From assembly GCA_043738095.1 (NCBI GenBank), contig JAYSZI010000071.1, positions 1-64,000 on the forward strand: a stretch of 64,000 nucleotides of DNA, given 5' to 3'. Shown piece by piece: positions 58,539 to 64,000 of this stretch. Both the position numbers and the translations under genes were made by a program. The first letter of the stretch is position 1; every line of letters begins with the position of its first letter. Source of the DNA: Lysobacter_K sp043738095. GTDB lineage: Bacteria > Pseudomonadota > Gammaproteobacteria > Xanthomonadales > Xanthomonadaceae. The notes below the pieces were generated by a model. The model made no database searches. It saw nothing but the letters and a program-made list of their open reading frames with translations, and was not told the DNA's origin.

Positions 58539-61500
58539 TCAGGCGCGGCGTTCCTCGTCGTCCGGAGCGTCGGTGTCGTCGACCTTGGGCTCGGTTGATT
58601 CCGGCTCGGGCGTCTGCGGCACCGTGTCGAATAGGCTGGCGGTGTGCGGCACCGTGGCATTGGTCGACTCGACCGCTGCCGGGGAGGTACTCGGCTCGAT
58701 CGCAGCCTGCTCGGTGATCGGAGCACGTGCGGGCTCGATCATCAACGCGTCGTTGGGCACCAGCGGGGCGATCTCTGCCGGAGTGGCATCGGTCGCCGCA
58801 CCGTCGACCACGACCGGGGCCGGCACAACCTCGGGTTCGACCACCGTGTCTTCAACCACGGTGACCGGCGGCAGCGCGGAATCGATCTGGCGGGCGATGG
58901 CCTGCGCCGCGTCGTCGGCTGGGGTCGGTGCCTCGTAACGCGCAGCGACGTGCATAGACGAAGCCTCTTCGAGCTCGTCGGCATCATCCCGTGGCGGGCG
59001 CGGCTCGAACGCCGGCCTGCGAACCACTGCGACCGGTGGTTCAGCTGCGGTCGGAGCTATCGGCGCCACAGCAACGGGTGCAGCAGGACCAGGTGCAGTA
59101 GGTGCAGCAGGAGCAGGAGTTGCAGCAGTGGGTGCGGCAGCAGGTGCAGGTGCAGCAACGATAGCAATCTGCGCGGCTACGGGTGCAGCGGGCGCTGGGG
59201 CGGCCGCACGAGCGACAGGCGGCGATGTGAACGACGGCTGTTCGTCGTCGAAATCGAACTCCGGCTGCGAGCGGTGGGCCACGTGCATCGGGGTGGTTTC
59301 GCCCATGCCCGCAGCGTCGTCTTCATCGCTGAGCAGCACATCGTCGTCCGACGACAGCTCGTTGTGGCCGCCCTCGGTACCTTCGGCGCCCTCAGTACCC
59401 CCACGGCGCCTGCGTCGGCCGCCGCGACGACCGCGACGACGACGTGCGCTGCCTTCGCCAGTATCGCCAGCGCCAGTGAGGTCGGCTGCTTGTGAGCCTT
59501 CGACCTCCATGCTCTCCGGGGTCTGAGCGGTCGTATCGACAGCGACGGGCGGCATGGCGGCCGCTGGCAACGACGCGACCGCATCGGCGGCCGGAGTGAT
59601 CGCGACCGGCATGTCGGCCACCGGCTCGGCAAGCTTGGCGATTTCCGGGCGTGGCTGCCTGGGCTCACGAGGCGGGCGGGGCGCATTAGCCAAGGCTTGC
59701 GTTGCGCGCTCTTCGCCTTGCGGCTTGGGTGCGCGCGGCGGATTGGCTTGCTTCTGCGCCTGCGGCTGCGGTTGCGCCTGCTTGGGTTGCTGCTGCTGGC
59801 GCGGCTGCTGCGGTGCGGCCGCTTGGTCCTGCGTGCCGCGACGTGGCTCATCGCGACCGCGACCATCACGGGCCTTGCCGCCACGGCCGTCGCGACGCGC
59901 GTTGCCGCGGTCGCTTCGGGGCTCGCCACGGTCACTGCGACCGCGCGCTTCGGGCGAGCGTGCGCTCACATTGGACTCGGCGACTGCGACGATCTGCGGA
60001 CCGCGGAAGAAACGCAGGATACGTTCGACCACGCCGGTCGAATGCGTCGGCGCAACCACCGGTGCCGGTGTGGCAATCGCTGCCGCGAGCGGTACTTCGC
60101 GCGGCTCGCGCACGGGCGCGGGCTGGGCGGGCTTGACGTTGGTGACGATCGGCGCGTCTGGGATGTTGAGATGGGCCTTGGTCAACGCGTGCGTGACCAG
60201 CTTGCGCGGCGTGCCGCGGTGGTAGCTCGGCTTCGCAGTCTCGTCGCCCATCTCGTTGTCACGGATGCGGGTGACCTCGTAATGCGGGGTTTCCAGCAAC
60301 TCGTCGGCGACAATCACGATCGGCGAATCATGACGCTGCTCGATCTCGGCCAACGCGCGGCGCTTCTCGTTGAGCAGGTAATTAGCGATCTCGGTCGGAG
60401 CCTGCACCAGCACCTGCCCGGTGTTCTCTTTCATCGCGTGCTCTTCGGCCACGCGCAGGATCGACAACGATAGCGACTCGACGCTGCGCATGCGGCCGTG
60501 GCCTTCGCAACGCGGGCACACCAGTTGGCTCGACTCGCCCAACGAAGGGCGCAGGCGCTGGCGGCTCATTTCGAGCAAACCAAAGCGCGAGATGCGGCCG
60601 ACCTGCACGCGTGCGCGGTCCTGCTTGAGGGCGTTCTGCAGGCGGTTCTCGACGTCGCGCTGATGGCGGGTCGAGGACATATCGATGAAGTCGATCACCA
60701 CCAGGCCGCCGAGGTCGCGCAGACGCATCTGGCGGGCGACTTCATCGGCTGCCTCCAGGTTGGTGTTGAACGCGGTTTCCTCGATGTCGCCACCCTTGGT
60801 GGACCGCGCCGAGTTGACGTCGACCGCAGTCAGTGCCTCGGTCTGGTCGATTACCAGCGCGCCGCCCGAAGGCAGGCGCACTGTGCGCTCGTACGCGTTC
60901 TCGATCTGCGACTCGATCTGGAAACGGTTGAACAGCGGGGTTTCGTCGGTGTATTCCTTCAGCTTGCGCAGGTTGTGTGGCATCACCTGCTCAACGAAGT
61001 CGCGGGCCTCGGCATACATCTCGGGCGTGTCGACCAGGATCTCGCCGACGTCCGCGCGCATGTAATCGCGCAGGGCGCGAATGATCAGGCGCGATTCCTG
61101 GTAGATCAGGAACGGCGCGGGTTTGGTCAGCGCGGCCTCGGCGACCGAGCGCCAGACCTGCAACAGATAGTCGAGGTCCCACTGCAGTTCTTCGGCATCA
61201 CGGCCCACACCCGCGGTGCGGATGATCACGCCCATGTCTTCCGGGATGGACAGGCTGTCCATCGCCTGCTTGAGCGCGGCACGGTCGTCGCCTTCGATCC
61301 GGCGCGAGACGCCGCCGGCAGTCGGCGAATTCGGCATCAGCACCATGTAGCGGCCGGCGAGCGAGATGAACGTCGTCAGGGCGGCACCCTTGTTACCGCG
61401 CTCCTCCTTGTCCACCTGCACCACGACTTCCTGGCCTTCGCGCAGGAGCTCCTTGAGGCCGGCCTTGTTGTGGTCGACGCCAGCCTGGAAGTAGTCGCGG

Positions 61501-61721
61501 GAGATTTCCTTCAGCGGCAAGAAGCCGTGACGCTCGCCGCCGTATTCGACAAAGGCGGCTTCGAGCGACGGCTCGAGCCGGGTGATGCGGCCTTTGTAGA
61601 TGTTGGACTTTTTTTGTTCCTTCGACGGTTGCTCAATGTCGATGTCGTACAGGGTCTGGCCTTCCACGATCGCGACGCGCAGCTCTTCAGCCTGCGTCGC
61701 ATTGATCAGCATGCGCTTCAT
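58539..61721 (-). CDS. rne: ribonuclease E
   Basis: 1060 residues. The N-terminal half is the catalytic RNase E/G domain: MKRMLINATQAEELRVAIV, an S1 domain (KSNIYKGRITRLEPSLEAAFVEYG), sensor region, the metal-binding segment GGLVVIDFIDMSSTRHQ and the zinc-link CPRCEGHGRMR. The rest (~500 residues) is a disordered scaffold rich in Pro, Ala, Gln, Arg and Val with RNA-binding Arg blocks (RSDRGEPRSDRGNARRDGRGG and RRRRGRRGGRRRRRGG). It starts bulk mRNA decay and rRNA/tRNA processing and organises the degradosome at the membrane. The ATG is preceded by GAGGACG. In other gammaproteobacteria the 5' untranslated region controls rne by autoregulation. Confidence 0.95.
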   Translation of the reverse strand: MKRMLINATQAEELRVAIVEGQTLYDIDIEQPSKEQKKSNIYKGRITRLEPSLEAAFVEYGGERHGFLPLKEISRDYFQAGVDHNKAGLKELLREGQEVVVQVDKEERGNKGAALTTFISLAGRYMVLMPNSPTAGGVSRRIEGDDRAALKQAMDSLSIPEDMGVIIRTAGVGRDAEELQWDLDYLLQVWRSVAEAALTKPAPFLIYQESRLIIRALRDYMRADVGEILVDTPEMYAEARDFVEQVMPHNLRKLKEYTDETPLFNRFQIESQIENAYERTVRLPSGGALVIDQTEALTAVDVNSARSTKGGDIEETAFNTNLEAADEVARQMRLRDLGGLVVIDFIDMSSTRHQRDVENRLQNALKQDRARVQVGRISRFGLLEMSRQRLRPSLGESSQLVCPRCEGHGRMRSVESLSLSILRVAEEHAMKENTGQVLVQAPTEIANYLLNEKRRALAEIEQRHDSPIVIVADELLETPHYEVTRIRDNEMGDETAKPSYHRGTPRKLVTHALTKAHLNIPDAPIVTNVKPAQPAPVREPREVPLAAAIATPAPVVAPTHSTGVVERILRFFRGPQIVAVAESNVSARSPEARGRSDRGEPRSDRGNARRDGRGGKARDGRGRDEPRRGTQDQAAAPQQPRQQQQPKQAQPQPQAQKQANPPRAPKPQGEERATQALANAPRPPREPRQPRPEIAKLAEPVADMPVAITPAADAVASLPAAAMPPVAVDTTAQTPESMEVEGSQAADLTGAGDTGEGSARRRRGRRGGRRRRRGGTEGAEGTEGGHNELSSDDDVLLSDEDDAAGMGETTPMHVAHRSQPEFDFDDEQPSFTSPPVARAAAPAPAAPVAAQIAIVAAPAPAAAPTAATPAPAAPTAPGPAAPVAVAPIAPTAAEPPVAVVRRPAFEPRPPRDDADELEEASSMHVAARYEAPTPADDAAQAIARQIDSALPPVTVVEDTVVEPEVVPAPVVVDGAATDATPAEIAPLVPNDALMIEPARAPITEQAAIEPSTSPAAVESTNATVPHTASLFDTVPQTPEPESTEPKVDDTDAPDDEERRA

Positions 61722-62162
61722 TGTTGCGTCCTCACGCGCTCTATCGCGCGGAACGCCATGGCGTTTCGCTATCTGGAACCTGCTTCGCGCCGTCGCGGGG
61801 GTGCCGCGCTGGTGCTATGCCAGGCCTGGTCGACGCAAACGTCGTCCGGGCCAATTTCCAGCGCTTCTGCACCACGGCATGCCGCGGGAGCGCTCTTTAA
61901 GTTGTGTTCCTAAACTTTCAGGGCCGGCGGCTGCTTCCCGTCTGAGACGGTCGCGCCACCCGGGTCGTTGTGCACTCCGGCGTCTGACACACCGGGCGAG
62001 GTTCGGTTCCGCCGGGCCGTCGCTGCTAACATGGCTACCCCGAGGGCAGTGGTTAGGCGCGGACCAGAATCGCAGGACGGGCTTTTGGCCCTTTTGAACA
62101 CAACTTCCTGCGAAATCAAAACCTTATCTCGCGTCGCGAGTGTAACAGATAACCCTTCACGA
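61722..62162. other. divergent rne-rluC leader region
   Basis: 440 bases between two start codons. It should contain both promoters and the long rne leader that carries autoregulatory hairpins in relatives. I see no unambiguous -10/-35 pair. The rne-rluC divergent arrangement itself is common in gammaproteobacteria. Confidence 0.5.
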
Positions 62163-63137
62163 ATGACCCAGCCCGAAACTCCCGGCGCCAGCGCTGGCGC
62201 CCGCACCGTTCGCGTGCCCGATGATCGCGAAGGCCAGCGGCTGGATAATTTCCTGCTGGGTCTGCTCAAAGGCGCGCCGCGGTCACTGATCTACAAACTC
62301 GTGCGCTCCGGGCAGGTGCGAGTCAATGGCGGACGCGCCAAGGCTGAGCGCAAGCTCGAGATCGGCGATCAGATCCGCATCCCGCCGGTGCGCCTGAGCG
62401 AGATCGGCGAGAAGACCGCGCCGCCGCAGGGTTTCATGGACGCGCTGGACACCGCGATCGTGTACGAAGACGCCCGCCTGCTGGCGTTGAACAAGCCGTC
62501 AGGGGTGGCCAGCCATGGCGGCAGCGGCATTTCCTTTGGTGCGATCGAGACCCTGCGCGCATCGCGGCCTGGGCACACCCTGGAACTGGTGCACCGCCTG
62601 GATCGGGATACCTCGGGGCTGTTGATTGTCGCCAAGAAGCGGTCCGCATTGACGGAAATGCAGGCGCTGATGCGCGGTGATCGCGCCGACGCCCAGGGAG
62701 GCATCCGCAAGGGTTACCTGACGCTTCTGGCCGGGCGCATGCCCGATGGGGTGATGTCGGTCGATGCGCCGTTGTTTGTCGGGCTGCGCCAAGGCGGCGA
62801 GCGACATGTGCAGGTGCACTCGGCAGGCAAGCCCTCGCTGAGCCATTTCAAAGTGTTGGAGCGCCGCGGCGGGCAGTCCTATTGCGAGGTGCGGATCGAG
62901 TCCGGACGCACCCACCAGATCCGCGTCCACGCCTTGCACATCGGTCACCCGGTGGCAGGCGACGACAAATATGGCGATCCGGCGGTGAACAAACGGCTGC
63001 GGGAGCAAGCGGGGCTGAAGCGATTGTTTCTGCATGCCGCGACGCTGGAGTTCGCGCTCGATGGCGGCAAGACGCCGTACCGCTTGCACGCGCCGCTGGC
63101 GCCAGAGTTGGCGGACGCGCTCGATCGGCTGGCGTGA
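62163..63137 (+). CDS. rluC: 23S rRNA pseudouridine synthase (RluC/RluD family)
   Basis: 324 residues. The N-terminal S4 domain (GQRLDNFLLGLLKGAPRSLIYKLVRSGQVRVNGGRAKAERKL) precedes the catalytic domain with HRLDRDTSGLL (Asp147, the nucleophile), a GKPSLSHFKVL segment, and RIESGRTHQIRVHALHIGHPVAGDDKYG. RluC modifies uridines 955, 2504 and 2580 of E. coli 23S rRNA. Adjacent and divergent to rne as in E. coli, which supports RluC over RluD. The ATG at 62163 (MTQPETPG) is chosen; the longer frame from 61968 is non-coding. Confidence 0.92.
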   Translation: MTQPETPGASAGARTVRVPDDREGQRLDNFLLGLLKGAPRSLIYKLVRSGQVRVNGGRAKAERKLEIGDQIRIPPVRLSEIGEKTAPPQGFMDALDTAIVYEDARLLALNKPSGVASHGGSGISFGAIETLRASRPGHTLELVHRLDRDTSGLLIVAKKRSALTEMQALMRGDRADAQGGIRKGYLTLLAGRMPDGVMSVDAPLFVGLRQGGERHVQVHSAGKPSLSHFKVLERRGGQSYCEVRIESGRTHQIRVHALHIGHPVAGDDKYGDPAVNKRLREQAGLKRLFLHAATLEFALDGGKTPYRLHAPLAPELADALDRLA

Positions 63138-63151
63138 CTTCGCTTTCTCGC

Positions 63152-63637
63152 TTAACGCGTAGCGGCAGGCTGTTTCGACCGGCGTTGCTCCTCATCAAAC
63201 TGGAAGCAGACGTCTGGCCGCATCACTGGCGCGGTGAAGTTGACCGGGACCCGGATCTGGGCCGAAACAGGCTTGCCGCGGCTGGTCGCGGGCTCGAAGC
63301 GCCACGTCCGAACGGCTGCCACGGCGGCGGCGTCCAACCCTTTGCGACCGCTGCTGGCTTCAGTGCGAACCTGGCTCGGAGCGCCGTCCACCCCCACCGT
63401 CAGCATGAGCACCACCTCGCCGCCGCGGCCGGCGCACGCCAACTCGAGCGGGTACGTCGGCGGCGGCGTATCCACAGCGATCGGGGGAGTCGCTGGAATC
63501 GGTGCCACTCCCCGGTTGGTCGGAGCGCGCTCGCATCCGATCAGGGTTGTCAGCACCGCCAAACCGACGACCCAACGCCAGCCACGCAGGTGGTTGATGG
63601 TCGCGACCCCCGCAGCGAGTGGGCGCATGCCGGTCAT
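63152..63637 (-). CDS. TonB C-terminal domain lipoprotein
   Basis: 161 residues. The N-terminal hydrophobic segment ends in a lipobox-like LIGC (TTLIGCERAP), followed by a short Pro-rich linker and a TonB_C fold (PPPTYPLELACAGRGGEVVLMLTVGVDGAPSQVRTEASSG, VAAVRTWRFEPA). Without a full spacer it cannot span the periplasm like TonB, so it is probably a stand-alone TonB-domain lipoprotein of unknown role. The ATG overlaps the phhB stop by four bases, so both are in one transcript. Confidence 0.75.
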   Translation of the reverse strand: MTGMRPLAAGVATINHLRGWRWVVGLAVLTTLIGCERAPTNRGVAPIPATPPIAVDTPPPTYPLELACAGRGGEVVLMLTVGVDGAPSQVRTEASSGRKGLDAAAVAAVRTWRFEPATSRGKPVSAQIRVPVNFTAPVMRPDVCFQFDEEQRRSKQPAATR

Positions 63638-63993
63638 TGCGCCAACGCGTCGGCTCGTGCGGCACAGATGAAGTCGTTCTCGCTCAAGCCACCGACGTCG
63701 TGGGTCGAGTAGCGCACCACGCAGCGGTCGTAGTGCACCCCCAGGTCGGGATGATGGTCCTGGCGGTGGGCCATGAAAGCCAGGGCATTCACGAACGCCA
63801 TCGTCCGGTGGTAGTCCTCGAACGAAAACGTCTTGGTCAACCCCTGGCCTTGTTTCGAACCTGGCTCGGCAATGACCAGCTCCCAGCCCGGCACTTCCGG
63901 CAGCAGCTCGCGTACGCGCGCTTCCGACAGCCGATGTTCGACGCCGCGGCGGGCGATGCAATGGGCTTGGGCGAGCGGGATCAGGTCATTCAT
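63634..63993 (-). CDS. phhB: pterin-4a-carbinolamine dehydratase
   Basis: 119 residues of the PhhB/DCoH family: GVEHRLSEARVRELLPEVPGWEL, then TFSFEDYHRTMAFVNALAFMAHRQDHHPDL with the His-His-Pro active-site motif, and the closing STHDVGGLSENDFICAARAD. It dehydrates 4a-hydroxytetrahydrobiopterin to recycle the pterin cofactor, typically of phenylalanine hydroxylase; here phhA is not in the window. The start at 63993 leaves seven bases to the window edge, so its ribosome-binding site is cut off. Confidence 0.92.
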   Translation of the reverse strand: MNDLIPLAQAHCIARRGVEHRLSEARVRELLPEVPGWELVIAEPGSKQGQGLTKTFSFEDYHRTMAFVNALAFMAHRQDHHPDLGVHYDRCVVRYSTHDVGGLSENDFICAARADALAQ

Positions 63994-64000
63994 GGTGGAG

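Noticed and set aside
58644..59526. Long plus-strand frames antisense to rne
   Set aside because: They mirror the low-complexity Pro/Ala/Val repeats of the RNase E scaffold and have no independent support.

Overview
This is a 64 kb stretch of a high-GC gammaproteobacterial chromosome, most likely Xanthomonadales (Lysobacteraceae or Rhodanobacteraceae). The family is inferred, not proven. It rests on the serC-pheA-hisC-aroA order, a long Pro/Ala/Gln-rich RNase E, Ku plus a PE-LIG-POL type LigD, a GacA-like regulator and high overall GC. No rRNA, CRISPR array or complete insertion sequence was seen. Two tRNA genes are present: Val-CAC (minus strand) and Ser-UGA (plus strand).

Left part (1-20 kb), accessory in character. 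It opens with the 3' end of an RHS toxin gene and a probable immunity gene, then an outer-membrane barrel gene with a textbook terminator. A 1 kb gene-poor stretch follows that resembles the integrase-proximal edge of a genomic island without its integrase. Next come a lone TviB/WbpA-type nucleotide-sugar dehydrogenase, arsC, the NHEJ pair ku-ligD, and a RES-domain toxin without a recognisable antitoxin. A CzcI-like/czcCBA metal-efflux operon ends in a decayed czcD fragment, followed by a BrnT/BrnA module whose toxin reading frame is shifted at an A7 tract.

Middle (18-38 kb). After tRNA-Val and a TPR-like gene, a lipid and storage cluster holds a TetR regulator, an acyl-CoA-binding protein, a 662-residue two-domain fatty acyl-CoA reductase, a phasin, a patatin phospholipase and a PHA-system small protein. 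Housekeeping biosynthesis follows: serC, pheA and hisC overlap each other; aroA, tonB-like, serS, azoR/lysR and tRNA-Ser come after.

Right part (38-56 kb), the most unusual region. Six minus-strand genes, each overlapping the next by about 4-11 bases, run from 55208 down to 38622. In transcription order they are: a CHASE2-PAS sensor with a degraded kinase core; a 1041-residue CapC/PgsC-like membrane protein with an internally duplicated CapC unit and a large soluble tail; a membrane-anchored 541-residue protein; a lipoprotein hydrolase; a 1471-residue secreted protein ending in a beta-barrel; and a 1353-residue CapB/PgsB-like ligase with a HEAT-like N-terminus and a P-loop Mur-ligase core. 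I read this as a Gram-negative trans-envelope system that makes and exports a poly-gamma-glutamate-like polyamide. CapA is absent. The soluble tail of the CapC protein looks like a catalytically dead copy of the lipoprotein hydrolase encoded two genes downstream.

End (56-64 kb). A GacA/UvrY-like response regulator, a cupin pseudogene, two small genes (a DUF6559-like protein and an LprI-type secreted protein), rne divergent from rluC, a TonB-C-domain lipoprotein and phhB complete the window.
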